A DNA stretch of 64,000 nt. Source: Glandiceps talaboti (lineage: Eukaryota; Hemichordata; Enteropneusta; Spengelidae). Under the pieces are notes generated by a model that saw only the letters and a list, made by a program, of their open reading frames with translations, was not told the origin of the DNA and made no database searches. A program made the translations under genes and the position numbers. Shown piece after piece: positions 50,351 to 63,504 of the stretch. Location: assembly GCF_964340395.1 (NCBI RefSeq), contig NC_135555.1:8222431-8286430 (forward strand), written 5' to 3'. The number at the start of each line of letters is the position of its first letter. Within the stretch, counting starts at the first letter, position 1.

Positions 50351-51559
50351 AGTTGTACATCCACTGCAGAATCTCTGATACAGTTGAAACTCTCTGTTTA
50401 TGTTATGTTACTGTTCATTAAGGTGTCCTATGTGGACTTAACAAACCATACAGTACTTAAATAAAATTTACCAAAAAAAAAGCCACATCCAGCCCTCTGG
50501 CTTGTAGGACACAAAAAATATCAAATTAAATACATAAATAGATAAATAAATTTCACATATGTCTCACTTGTACATGAAGTCTTTCCCACGGTTAAAAGCC
50601 TCATGTAAAAAGTTTGCAGTATCAATGAGAAATGTTATCATTAAATGTTGCAGTAATACCGCATACTTAGAATATAGCATCAAAATACCTCCTTAGTTGT
50701 TAATCTCAAAGTATGATTAAATACTTAGCCTAAAACTTTAATATCAATTCAATTCAGTCTATAGGGATTCTAGTTCTGGGGATTTAGAGTTCAAATAGAA
50801 AGTACTTTCTAACCGCTTTGTCTAATAAGATTGTTGAGAACTAAAGGATTAATACCCACTATCGTCAGTTTGTCTATTCAGTAAGATACAGACATTCGTG
50901 CCACACTATATCAGCCAGCACCACTCTGATAGGGCTGAACAACATGACGTATCTTACAATATACAGTTTGTCCTGAGGAAGGCAAGTCACAATGCCGAAA
51001 TCTAGACATGACAAAAAAAGTAATTCGGTTGTGTATCAATGGATATTATTCTAGTTACAGGAGCTAAGACATGAAATGTGTTAGCTACATGTGCAGTCGT
51101 GATAAAATGCAACACCACATACATCATGTACATTGCTATGTCCTACATATTAATGTGTTGTAATATACTGTAATGAAATAATTAGGATATGGGGAGTTTG
51201 TTACTCCTAATAATGTAATGCTACAGTGGTATATGTTTAATTCCATATTTAGAGTCATATTACATATACTGGTACAATGTGAGATGTGGGTGAGCGTTGA
51301 GTGGATGTGTGGAGAAATGGATTGATAGACAGATGGATAGATACAGCAAGCGAGCCATTGACTCTAGTGATCAATTACGTAATGTTATGGAGGTGTTGAT
51401 AAACAGGCAACACAGTGAATTACAGTCAAGTTGCATGACATCTAGCATAAGTAGATTACTAACGATGTATGACACCTGATAACATGTCTAGAATATCAGT
51501 AAAAGAAGGAAAAATCCCAAGATTGTCTGCAAAGGGGAAACTCCTCTGTACATTAAAAG

Positions 51560-53190
51560 TAAACCAGTTACTATGATGTGAATTCTGAGAAGGTGAATGG
51601 CCTGATAAAAATGGACTGACTAAGAGGCACCTGGGAATGACTGTCACAGTCTGAATAAAATAATCTATAAGATCATTGTAGACACGAAGAGGAATGAGGA
51701 AACCCACTTACATAAAATGAACATTTATTGTGAGTTCTGACAAGGTGAATGGCCTGAACAAAAAAGGAAATGTGAAAGATTGTGTATTGTAAGAATCTAT
51801 CGTTGTATATGTAGAGTGCTATCATCAAAAGAACATTTATTGTGAGTTCTGACTTTGTGAATGGCATGACATCTTAGAAAGAATAGCAAAGATATGTAAA
51901 AAGAACCTTAAGATCATTTTAAATGTGGAGAGGAGAGGAGAAAGACATCATTGACATAGCCAAATGAACATTTATTGTGAGTTCTGACAAGGTGAATGGC
52001 CGGACACCTGGGAAGGAATGTGAACATTGATGTAAAAACAATCAATCAGAAAATTGTTAACGTGAACACATCATTGTAAATGTAGAGAAGAAAACCTTTT
52101 TTTTTTTATTATCAAATAAACATTTATTGTGAATTCTGACAAGGGGGAATGACCTGACACCCTGGAAAGAATGTGAAATTTGATGTAAAAACAATATATG
52201 ATAACCTCATAACCTTTAGAAGTAAAAAGGTACAATCCTGTGTGCAAACATTTATCATGAATGCTGTTAAGGTGATTGGCCTGACAATGTCACAATCTAT
52301 AATATCGTTGTAAACATTTAAGAGAAAAAAGGAGAAACAAGGTGAATGCCCTGAAAAATCAAGTAAGATAATGAAATGACTATTATTACATTGTAAATTG
52401 TGATGAGGTGAATGGCCTGGCACCTGACTGACGCTGTAATAAAACAATGATTGTGAACATGCAAGAAACGGAAATGAGAAGAAATCGTCTGTACTGTAAC
52501 AGTGTAATGCCATGTAATGAAAAATATGCTGTGACATGGAACAACCAAAAAATATGAATAACTTGACACTGGGAACAGGCCCCGGAGGTCAAAGTTCAAC
52601 TACAGCATTACAAGGTATTGCAAGGCAAGGAAACAGGAAATATGTCTCTGGGGTGAAGTGTAACAAACCCGGGTAACAAACAATGCACAAGCCAAGTTGA
52701 ACAGATTCACAAAAAATATGGAATTTATATCATAACAATCTATGTCTATGTCACTGATTCTGCGGTGCTCAAAATACAACTCAAAAGATTAAAAATCATT
52801 ATTTTTCCAGATTTTTCATAAATTATGCTCGCATATCATATTATTCCTAATCATATTATTCCCCAAAATTTTGTAGTCAGTCAGAAAATAGTCCTGACCT
52901 AAGGGTTTTGCCACTACTTGTCTTTTCAACTCATATTTAATCATACAGTATTAGTTAGTAATTAGTATTAGTATTAAATGGCTTAGTAATATAGTACCTG
53001 GAACCTAGCAAACAAGGTGAATGCCCTGACAATGGTACCTGGACATACAGGTGAAAGTTCAAATACAATAATCTTATATATCACTATGACAAACAGCGGA
53101 AACAGGACAAATCTCTGCTGAAGTATAATCAAATGAACAAGCTGAGAAATGTTACAAGGTGAACGGCCTGAAAAGGAGGTACCTGGGAAA
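51560..53190. repeat. Dispersed tandem repeat, about 65-150 bp spacing
   Basis: At least nine copies of a core AAGGTGAATGGCCTGA (near 51,590, 51,742, 51,989, 52,140, 52,268, 52,340, 52,406, 53,014 and 53,156). It is often preceded by GAACATTTATTGTGAGTTCT and followed by CACCTGGGAAGGAATGTGAA. The core is far better conserved than the spacers. Weak ORFs on the minus strand follow the repeat. Confidence 0.85.
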
Positions 53191-54600
53191 ATGATTGAGG
53201 ATAAAAATCCCAACTTAGTACACACGTAACAATGCTGCCCAGAAGTAAGCTGCAGATATTTGATGACAAACAATGCCACCTTGTTGTAGTACATTGAATT
53301 TCTACATCCTGATCTCTTCACTCCTATCAATCAAGTTTCAAAACTGTGTAGCATGTACAATGTGTGAATAACAGATGAACAGGACTACATAGCTGATTGA
53401 GATCATTTCAACTGTACTGTATACACACCCTTCACATAGAATTGCAAATTAAACTGTAACCACCAGTCTGCACCACACATACAGAATTACAAATTGAACT
53501 TACAGATTCACAAAGTCCATGATACTCTCCCGGTAATGTGCTTTGTTACATTAATACATGATATTAGAATTTTAATTTACTGAATTGAACAAGTATCTTC
53601 CCAGGATTTTTGACATAACATTTCAAAGCACCTTTCCATGGTGAATGTGGTCAATCATAGCGTTGTTCAATTAGTACACCTAGCACAGACCTATATACAC
53701 AGCACAAGGCCCTATGTAACTCCTCAGCACCCTAAAAGCATATAATCTATTGTAACCTCTAAAAGTACATGCATACAATTGGTCCTTCACATAGCAACCT
53801 CTATCCTATCAGGTCACCATTTATACAGCTGGGCTTATGTAGCACAATCGTGGTAAAAATCTTATGCAAGGACTTTAGCCATTCAGAAACAACCAGCCAC
53901 AAGAAGGCTGAAAATGACAAGTTGGAGATTCTGAACCAGCCAGTCTAACAATTGGACCATCATGACAACTGGCAGACTATATCTTTAATTACAATATGCA
54001 ATTGATGGTTATAGGCTAGGAAGGGGACAATGTGTCTTTGTCACTTAAGCTCTGATGGAGGATATGTTAACATTTATAACTCAAACAACAGCCTCACGAT
54101 TTCAGCAGCAATCTGATATTAACTGATCAAGAATTTGTGTGACCAATTACTTTTATTGTATGCTCATGAAAATTTACTAAGAGCAAAGTAAGGAAAATTT
54201 GGAAGTAAACAATTTGTATGTTACCAGACTTCGACATGTTTTACCCATGATATCTGTATAACTGGGACCTGGTACGATAGAGGCTGCAATGTGAATGCTT
54301 TAATCCTATGTGTTTATAGAGGCTGCTGTGGATTGTATGCTCCCTAGGGAGTTGACGAATAGAGGGCTGTTGTGTCGCTATAGGTCCAAGCCGGGGGTAA
54401 TAGTTGTAGAGCATTTTGACATGTTTTACCCACGATATCTGTCACTATTGATTTATGATTGTTATTGATATTCATGGTGGATTTACATCACACTGATATT
54501 CAAATAAAATAAATAAGTACTGGTATACAATGTGGTTATTTATCGTCTGACATTACTCTTTATAGTATAACAACGTCCAACACTGTGCTCAAAGTGATTT
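53190..54600. other. Region 53.2-54.6 kb: no gene seen
   Basis: Contains one direct repeat of about 28 bases, GACATGTTTTACCCATGATA / GACATGTTTTACCCACGATA followed by TCTGT (near 54,233 and 54,418). Otherwise nothing recognisable. Confidence 0.7.
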
Positions 54601-54615
54601 ACAATTATAAGGATA

Positions 54616-54807
54616 TATGGATGGGTGGATGGATGGATGGATGGATGGATGGACGAATGGACAGATGGGCAGGCAGGCACGCGGACTTACAGACAGACGG
54701 GTACACAGACAGACAGACATACAGACAGACAAGAAAAAGACAGTCAGACAGACAGACAGACAGAGACAGAGACAGACAGACAGACAGACAGACAGATAGA
54801 CAGGCAA

Positions 54808-54884
<77 letters not shown>

Positions 54885-54885
54885 T
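54616..54885. repeat. Tetranucleotide arrays (GGAT)n and (ACAG)n
   Basis: (ATGG)n at 54,616-54,655, then a mixed CAGACAGA region to 54,882 with a long uninterrupted (ACAG)n at the right end. ORFs in all frames are artefacts. Confidence 0.97.
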
Positions 54886-54889
54886 GAAA

Positions 54890-56390
54890 TGCGAATGACT
54901 TGAAAATGTAAAAGACAGATAATGAAAACACAGGAAATGTATGTCTTCATCTTGTTTATTCCTAATATGACCATTTTGATGTGTTTGTGACCATGACAGT
55001 TCATTGGCATGAATCACTTAAATTTATTTCATATTTCCATTCTTCTATGTCTAAATCATTCCTACTGAGTAGTTTGTTACAGAACATACGTTGGTATAAT
55101 ATTTCAATTAATATCATAGAGAAATTTACATCAGTTTTGATTTTAATATTTCATTCTCAATTTCATCAAAATATTTTTGAGTAATGTAAATTAATTTGAT
55201 TTCATTAACATATCATCAGTCTTATGAGAATAGATGTTTAATGGACTCTGCAGTTCATTGTATCATATGAAAATTTCTCTTCACAGACTTAAAAAAAAAG
55301 AATTTTGCTGACATCTCGAACGTAACAACAGCCCAATGTGTAGTACCCCTAGGCCTAATAAAAAAATTGTGTGGTTCCGATTACGCTCAATTTTAGAATA
55401 GGTGGGGTAGATAGATCCTATCAGATCTACAGCCATTACAGATTGGAAGAACAGTTTTATTTTGTCTTTTTAAGTTGATGTCAGTTTCTGCATCCACTAT
55501 TTCTCGTGAGACTTTGAGACTTCACAATTTTTGCGATTTTATTGGGTTTTTTTCGAATACGTAAAAAAAAGTTTAGGGTCGGCAGTGAAAAGCTAGGTGG
55601 GGGTCGGGTAACCGGAACCAAACAATTATTTTTTTAAAACTATATCAATGCTGGTAAGCAAAAATGTGGGATTTGCTTCCAAGAAATTTTTTCACTCTGT
55701 GATTAAATATGTTCATTTGACAATATCAGTATTAATATCATCAAAAACAATTATTGAGATATTTACATGAAGTTTAATTTCATAAAGGTATCAAAATAAA
55801 TTTCATCCACAAGTCATTCAGATCAATCTGACTTTGTTAGAATGTCTGTATCAACTGTATTAACAAAACAAGTTTTTAATCATGGCATTAATATATAATT
55901 CATATGAACATCACACACAACACAAACTGGTTGTATATATGTCATACATTGCTAATAGTTGTTTGCATAGAACAGCCGTTTATCATGCATATTATATTTA
56001 GACAAACACAGACATATCTCGTACCCACTCTTCTGAACAATGGTTTTATCATTTTTTTACGAGTGCTACTCTAAATTTAGATACGGTAAACCTGACTGTA
56101 TAAAGGCAAAATACAAAAGTGATTGGTGACCTACTTTACGGTCAAGGTCAAGGTTAAGGTTAGGGCTAGACACAGACCTTGATATCAAAGCACTTATTTG
56201 TACTTTTATTGCAGCTATTGTGGGAGTCTGATAGATGTTTATGACTTGATATAAATTGTCAGCTCTTAGTAAATAGTCATGTCAAGGTAAATTCTATGTT
56301 CAAGTTATTCACCTTATCAGTTAGATTTTACTACTGATGGAATTTTATTTTGCAATCTATATTTATAGAAAATTTTCTTTTTAAGTGTGT
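54890..56390. other. Region 54.9-56.4 kb: no gene seen
   Basis: AT-rich. Apart from the MITE-like element at about 55.35-55.64 kb and a GGTCAAGGTTAAGGTTAGGG stretch near 56,145, nothing was recognised. Confidence 0.7.
55354..55641. mobile_element. MITE-like element, about 285 bp
   Basis: Inverted ends: AATTGTGTGGTTCCGATTAC (about 55,365-55,384) against AATTGTTTGGTTCCGGTTAC read inward from the right (about 55,608-55,627). Both are bordered on the outside by an A/T run. The inner parts are not inverted. Target duplication unclear. Confidence 0.55.
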
Positions 56391-56393
56391 GTC

Positions 56394-56437
<44 letters not shown>

Positions 56438-56451
56438 TCTGTGTATGTGCA

Positions 56452-56504
<53 letters not shown>

Positions 56505-56511
56505 ATGTGTA

Positions 56512-56546
<35 letters not shown>

Positions 56547-56660
56547 TCCATCTGTGTCTGTCTGTGTCTGTATGATTTGATGTGCCTGTCTGTATGTTTG
56601 TGTCTGTATACATGTGTATTTGTGTGTTTATATTTGTGTGTGTGTGTGTGTGTATGTGTG
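56391..56660. repeat. Compound microsatellite (GGGTAT)n, (GTATGT)n, (GTCT)n, (GT)n
   Basis: Six to seven GGTATG hexamers at 56,395-56,437, TGTATG/TGCATG hexamers to about 56,510, (CTGT)n to 56,545, then loose GT-rich sequence. Confidence 0.95.
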
Positions 56661-57554
56661 TGCTTTATGTGTGTGTCCTAATATCCCTAGTCTGTACTGT
56701 GTACATTGATGATCTGTATATCTACATCACTGATATGTATGTATGATAGCTCTCAGCTAGGCTGTAGAAGAGAGCACTATCATAGACACAGATCAGCATT
56801 ATAAACAGACTAATCCTGAATGAGCTTATTCCTGAATCTGACAAGACCCATCATCTTGGATTTGATTTAAATAAATGAACTGGTTTCAAAGGAATGGGTA
56901 AATACAAAGTATTTCTTGTTGCTCAATTATCATTAATTTCGACATATACAAGTGTACGGTACACGTTTTAGTATTCTATCCATTTCCCATTATAATACTA
57001 TCCATTTCCCATTATATATGACTTCAAAAAAGATACGCACACAAACAATTCACTCCCTTGTTTTTTAAACTACAATATAAACCTGATTTAAACCAAGTCT
57101 AAACAATAACAAACTAGTATCGATATCATATATCAAAACAAACAATACTATGAGCCATCCTCTGGCCCATAATCTAATCTAATCTAATCTAATCACACCA
57201 TGATATGGTTCCTAATCCTGCTCCTGTCAAAATATACTAGCACATTAAGGAACACCATGATATCTAATGATCCTAACCCTCCATCCCCCCCACCCCCCAC
57301 CCCCACCTGTTAAAATCTACTAACACATTAAAGCAAGCCATACAGCATTTAATGAACCATCTCACTTACAATTTCACAGACTTCTTGTTGTATTTATAGC
57401 TAACATGTGTTATCAACACTGTCACATGTACAACAGTACTACATATTGTCTGGATACCATAAATAATACTTGTAGCTCCTCAGTCAGGGGTGAACTATTG
57501 ACATGTCCTCTTTAGGGTCATTGACCTGGTGGTCCTTCCCACCATGAGGTATAG

Positions 57555-57595
57555 GGTGATGACCTTTTTTTGCTTATTAGCATAAGGTCATCACC
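57555..57595. other. Inverted repeat, 12-bp arms
   Basis: GGTGATGACCTT and AAGGTCATCACC separated by 17 bases rich in T. Confidence 0.85.
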
Positions 57596-57944
57596 TTGTA
57601 TTATAAACATCTATACTCCAAGAAATGAAGATTTATGACTTATGCTTTGCACGAGGTTAACTTTTTAACAATGCTAATAACTTTTTTTTAAATTTGAACA
57701 CAACAAGCATGAACTAGGTGACAATTTGACTAATTACGATAGACTGTGCCTTGGTCACAAATTTCCCAGAAAATAAAAGTTCTTCAATTTTGGCCAAACT
57801 TTGCTACATTGGTAGTTTACTGCTATCCTACATCCAATCTCAAGACTCTCTTTATGGGCTCATAGATGATTTGATACCACGTTAGCATCTAGACTACTAC
57901 ATAGGGGGATGCTATTTGTTTGTCACTCATCACAAGACCTAGTT

Positions 57945-58135
57945 CTACTACTACTAGCCCAGAGACTTGTTTTGATGTTACTTTCTCAAGAAGTGCTCTA
58001 CACCAAGCCCAGAGACTCGACTTGTCTTCGTGTTACTATCTCAAGAAGCTCTCCAAACCACGCCTAGAGATTTGTTTTGGTGTTACTATCTCAAGAAGCT
58101 CTCCAAACCAAACCTAGAGATCTCCAGAAGAGCTT
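57945..58135. repeat. Three-copy tandem repeat, about 60 bp
   Basis: Copies share GTGTTACTATCTCAAGAAGC, TCTCCAAACCA and CCTAGAGATTTGTTTTG. The first copy is diverged. Confidence 0.88.
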
Positions 58136-59021
58136 CATATGATAGTATGACTAAGACAAGTCTTTGGGCTAAGGTTGTCACTACATACTACAGCCATGGG
58201 TTGTATTTCTTTTGTATTAATAGCTACTCCTCACTGACCTGACCATGATTTTTATGATCATTCAGCCACTTATTAGAAAAGATGACCTTTTTGTCATGGT
58301 TACTAAAAAATTGTAAATGCACTGAAAATGTTAATAGAAGCTTATTTTTCACAGACAATCAAACCATTTGTCTCTACAGATTGTCATTATATGTGTTATG
58401 TATGTCATTCTAATTTTGTTTAAACCATGTAGATTGAAGCAAAAATCAAATCAAATCAAAATCAAAGTCAAAATATTGTGTGTTGTTTTCCTACTACAGT
58501 AAACCTAAGTTAGTGACTGTGGTCAAAAGCAATCAAATGTGTGGCCAGTTTCAATCCTAAATAGACGTTTCTGACATTTTAGAAACCAAGAGTCAAAACA
58601 CTGACCATCTTGATAGTTTGTATTGTATTACATTTGACATTTCATGCTTATAAGTTCTACTATCAGTATCATATCACATGCTTTCAATTGCTCCCTTGTG
58701 TTTGCTACAGTGTCTTTTTGAAATTGGATTCCATTCCACCTACTCTGTGTGCCACCTACACACTTATCAAGTTATCAAGCCTGAGGAAATCACAAGTTCA
58801 AAGTAGTATTCAATACAGTATTGCATTTCCTACAACAAGCTGGGACATCAACAGTTCAATATCTTGGGGTTTTATTCAATATTTCAATCTGTGTTTGAAG
58901 AGCAGTGGAGATGATCAACTCAAGTTCACTGAGGACACACTCAAATCAATACATGTAGGTTCCTGTCCATATCAACCGTTTTTTTGCTTACTAGTAAAAC
59001 CATACATGAATTTTCTTACAG

Positions 59022-59025
<4 letters not shown>

Positions 59026-59102
<77 letters not shown>
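59026..59102. repeat. (GT)n/(CTGT)n microsatellite
   Basis: (GT)n at 59,026-59,050 followed directly by about 13 CTGT units. Confidence 0.97.
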
Positions 59103-59104
<2 letters not shown>

Positions 59105-59209
59105 GTGTTTGTGAGTGTCTCTGTATATGGGTGGGAAAGAAGATACATCAATGTGTATGTAGGTGTGGGACGGGGTGGGGAGGTCATATTATCACCAAAC
59201 TAAGAATAT

Positions 59210-61160
59210 AATATTTATATGTTGTATGATACACTATATGGGTGCTGTCAAGTATTCAAGATTTTACTGACGTGAAATATCATTAAAATATTATATCTCA
59301 TTCAAATTTATTATCTTACAATTTGGGAAACGATGAAATTTGATGTAAAATCTTCTCAAGTATTTCCAATGTAATAAAACTTGTATACATACCTTAAATG
59401 GAACTCAGATAGGAAGAACATAATACTGTATTAATTTAATTATTGTTGTTGCACATATTTCTTTATTTTATTTTTTTTATATTTATTATAAAATAATCAT
59501 CAAGAAGCACTGAGAAAATTTAATAAACTTACAAAAAATTAACTAGATGTAGTCAGGGAATTTATGTGAACACAGCACTCATTTATGATGGTAGGTAAGA
59601 CCTACTAAATGATAATATCGACTTCCTGTCTAACTACTCAGTGTGCTGTATTAGCTGTTCTTTATGTTATATAACTTGACCTTGAATCTAACTGACTACC
59701 TTTTGCCTCTTTTAATGGCTATAAAATATACTTTGCATATCACAGACATCTGCTCCTGTAGAATATTTATGACACCTTTTTGACATAAACCATAAAAAAA
59801 GCCTAGAATCCTAACACATGGACACATGTTTCACACATCATATCATATCATTATAGTCATCTAAGGAATTGAAAAATGATTTTATTCAAATTTCTTGGCA
59901 TATCTTCACAGGCCTAGCCACAATGAATGGTAGAAATGTGATTTCTATACCTATGCATCAGATAGTTGTCTATATATAAAATAACACAAATATAAACCTG
60001 AGATATTTTACTTTAAAAAAATTCAGTTTTCATTTTAAATCATACCAACTAATTCTTCTATTTTAAAATTTACCATATACTACACCAACAGACTTAAAAA
60101 GTGTTTTTTCAGTGACCTTGTTTCTGTCAAAAAAATAACGTGTTTCTGTCAAAAAAATTCTGATTGTCTTTCCCTGCTCTTAATATCTGCCACATAGTTG
60201 TTAAATACACACTTGAAAGCTGAAGACAAAACATTGCATTCAATTTCCTGTTATAAATAAACATGAAATCGAAGGCCATCTTATTGTTATCTGGACAAAT
60301 CACCCTAACAATGGCAAAATTAACCACAAAATGGACTGTATCTCAATGGATAACCAACCATGGCTAGATACAAGTTGACATCTCCAATGAATCTATTAGT
60401 TTGCCACCACAGTTTTCATCTTTTCAACTTTAACAATGCCAATTCCACAGTATTTTCTTATATAGTGTTTTTGGTACGGTCTTTGAATAGTAGAGGTAGT
60501 CTGGATGCCAACGTTGGTGGCTATGATTGAATTTTAAATTTCATCTCATGCATCTCAGGACTTTATTGAGCTTAGACAGAAAGAGAGATCTGAAAAAGTT
60601 GATGAAGGGTAGCACTGGAATACAGTAAGAGGAACATCTAGTAAAACTTGCAAAGTTTATTTCACATACACTATACCATTACTGTAAAATAACTGGGGGT
60701 AACTGAGGTACGTTTTGCACCACCACCAATCCAGGAAATAAAAGCATTTTCATTAAGTTTGGGTTCTGAAGAGTCATATCATAGTTTTACATCACCTACA
60801 TTATGAGTGATTTCAAAGAAACATCAAGTTGAAGTTGTCCATCATTTGGGGTCTTTGTTGTCAGCCACATTGCATCATGGGAGTCAGCAGAAACGTTTAT
60901 GCTTTAGGTGAACAATTGCATATTCATGACTCCAACTTGCTCATCACCTACAGTGAAAGGTCATGAATATTCATTGTTCATCTATTGCATTAACATGAGT
61001 ATGTGTGACATACAGTTTGAAAAATGTGTGATACCAGATTTTATACATGTTTTGTTAAATAAATTTTAATATATGTTATCATAAATAGCATTGACATTTT
61101 GATGAAGTCATTTCATTATACAAGGCTCACAATAACACTGAATTGAAAGAACAGTGTTTT
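59210..61160. other. Region 59.2-61.2 kb: no gene seen
   Basis: AT-rich unique-looking sequence with a duplicated TGTTTCTGTCAAAAAAAT near 60,118-60,160 and a hairpin at 60,907-60,982. No supported gene. Confidence 0.7.
60907..60982. other. Imperfect hairpin of pre-miRNA size
   Basis: GGTGAACAATTGCATATTCA TGAC pairs with GTCATGAATATTCATTGTTC ATC across a loop of about 29 bases. About 20 of 24 positions pair, with one bulge. No homology to a known microRNA is claimed. Confidence 0.6.
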
Positions 61161-61163
61161 ACT

Positions 61164-61274
61164 TTGTTGTTTGTTTGTTTGTTTGCTTGCTTGTTTGTTT
61201 GTTTGTTTGTTTGTTTGTTTGTTTGTTTGTTTGTTTGTTTGTTTGTTTGTTTGTTTGTTTGTTTGTTTGTTTGT
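61164..61274. repeat. (GTTT)n microsatellite
   Basis: About 27 GTTT units with two GCTT interruptions near the left end. Confidence 0.98.
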
Positions 61275-61279
61275 TCTTT

Positions 61280-63500
61280 AGCTGGGAGAAATTTTATTAT
61301 TTTTATGAAAAATCAAGGGTAAATGTTGTAACAAAATGATTAAAATTATAGTAAGAAGTTAAATTTGGATGGCAAGTATTTAATAAGGTTTGTGTACTAT
61401 TAATTGATGGAGGTTGGCACATACCTACTATCAGTATCACAGCCTGTTTTTGTCATTATCAATTTACAGAGTTCTACAGATCATCAGAAGATGTGTTGAA
61501 ATTGTCACAAAAAGTCTCTGTTTATTCAGAGCAGTGGGAGGAATAGTCAATACTGCCCCCATTATAAACTAACACTCTAGGAGTAATTAGTCACCATGAT
61601 AACAGATAATTACCATGGCAACTAGGCAATGTAAGAGGCTACTCATTTGTGGTAATTTTACACAAAATAGGAGTGGAGAGTTGCTTGCCAGCCACTTCCT
61701 GTCCATGTAGGCCATCACCTGTTTGACTCCAACCACACCAGTATTGTTTGTTTGCCCACCACATTGATAATTTGTCTTATGACAAGGTCATCATTCTCAT
61801 TAAAGTCACATCATGTTCATACTCTAGTGGTTTCATGCCACTCATCAAATTTCCTGTTGTCTTCACATTTTGACAGTTACAAAACTGCTTGTAGAGATCA
61901 TCATGTTGACAAGTCTTACATCAAGTAGACAATGTCTTAACAGACATCTGGGCTGTGGTGTGGTCTAAAGAGGAAGTACCTATGACTTGTATTTTAGTAA
62001 TGCTCTTCAACATCCTTCAAATTATTCACACCCAGAAATAATTACGCAGTGAAGTAATCATGAAGTTCCCTTTCCTACTCTTTAGAGATTAACTTTATTA
62101 ATACTAGCTTAATTTGACTTTTCAAGTTCACAGCTTATTGTGAGATTAAATCTAATTTGTCATCATAACGATCAGGAACTATATAGGAGTCACGTTCTTT
62201 TATAGTTAGTATGTATCGGTACATTTCATCCAAATCATTTATGCATCATTCAAATTGTAATTCACTAGCTACCAGTCAGTTTTAATTCCGTTAGTTTCAC
62301 ACTTTAACTGTGAGAGAGACCCACAACTTTATATATAACAGAATATTTTCTAGATTTCGCCCATTGTATACCTCTGATTAATAGCTCTGTGAGAACGCAG
62401 TTCAACTTCATAAGGATATATATTTGCCTAAGTGCTTATTACCTTTAGATAAATAGTTATGAATACTCAGTATGCATGTAATAAATATGTACATCTCTTA
62501 AGTCCTATCAGGTAAGAGTGAACTAGTATGAAAACAATAGAGGTGAAGTACAGTTTCAATTTGGTGATTCTTGGCAATCCCACTAAATTTATACGATCTG
62601 AAATCGTGAAATGACTTCTCCAGAACCAAAAGTTTATGAAAATACAACTATTTCCTGGAGTGGCACTCCCCTTTAAATTAAAGCTAAACTTATTTTATTT
62701 CCTTCGTAACAGTTACTAAATCACATTGACTGCAGTCTCAGACTTTCACTTATACAAACATAAATTGATAATTTGGGTCAAGAGATTACTTGAGTAACTT
62801 GTGTTTGTGTTGTACACCTCCCACGATATACGCCTACACAGTGAATAATCCAAGTTCTTATATATCTCAAATTTGGATATCTCAAATTTGGACTACTTGC
62901 CAGAGAAATTGTGCTGTATGTTTTAATAAAAATTTCTACAAGTTTCATCTTTCAATTTCATATTGGACTAAAAAACCATGAAAATTCTTATCATTAGATT
63001 GCCATTACTATTTTCCTTTTTAAAAAAAAACTAAAAATAATGTAAAAATTTTTAGTAAAGAAATCTCTATTACTAGTCTACTCTAAATATTGTGTCAGAT
63101 ATCTGGTAGTAGGTGTTCATGAATCTACTTCACATAGATGAGATTAGAGAAATTATAGTTCTCTCTACGTATATAGTCGCCATGACAACCCCTAACTACA
63201 GTCTCAAGGGGGAAGTGATTACATTTTCAAGATGTTAATCTTTGCTACTTGCTTCTAATGGGAAATCTAGTTACAACTAAGCTAATATTTTAACACATTA
63301 AAACAACTAGGCATAACAATTCCGATTTAGGTGCTCAGTGGTGTTTATTTCTCAACTATATGGATCAATTGGTTTATTCAATGTCTAACAATTACAACTG
63401 TCTTGGCAAAATATACAGAACTGTGCTTCTACACATCACATAAATATTAAATACTAAACATATTATGTATTACTTCAGTTGATCAAGAAATCATAAGGTA
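61280..63500. other. Region 61.3-63.5 kb: no gene seen
   Basis: AT-rich. I see no coding exon, RNA gene or complete mobile element. A short direct duplication, ATCTCAAATTTGGA, occurs near 62,864 and 62,878. Confidence 0.7.
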
Positions 63501-63504
63501 TATC

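Larger units (their letters stand above)
48003..51560. other. Region 48.0-51.6 kb: no gene seen
   Basis: Holds a loose two-copy repeat near 48,470-48,650 (ACCATCAACTTCTACAATCA / ACCATCAACTATCACAATAA), a MITE at 49.02-49.38 kb and a minisatellite at 50.05-50.35 kb. The rest is AT-rich with no supported coding region. Confidence 0.7.
56700..58980. other. Region 56.7-59.0 kb: no gene seen
   Basis: Includes (AATCT)n at about 57,170-57,193, a two-copy repeat near 57,220-57,350 (AAAATATACTAGCACATTAA / AAAATCTACTAACACATTAA), a hairpin at 57,555-57,595 and a three-copy repeat at 57,945-58,135. An open frame of 197 codons at 58,610-59,203 has no coding character. Confidence 0.65.

Noticed and set aside
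56391-56440. Telomere-like repeat
   Set aside because: The unit is GGGTAT, not TTAGGG, and it is short and part of a compound microsatellite.
58610-59203. Open frame of 197 codons on the plus strand
   Set aside because: The last third is GT/CTGT microsatellite. The first part has Cys/Phe/Tyr-rich composition expected of AT-rich noncoding DNA and no splice or domain support.
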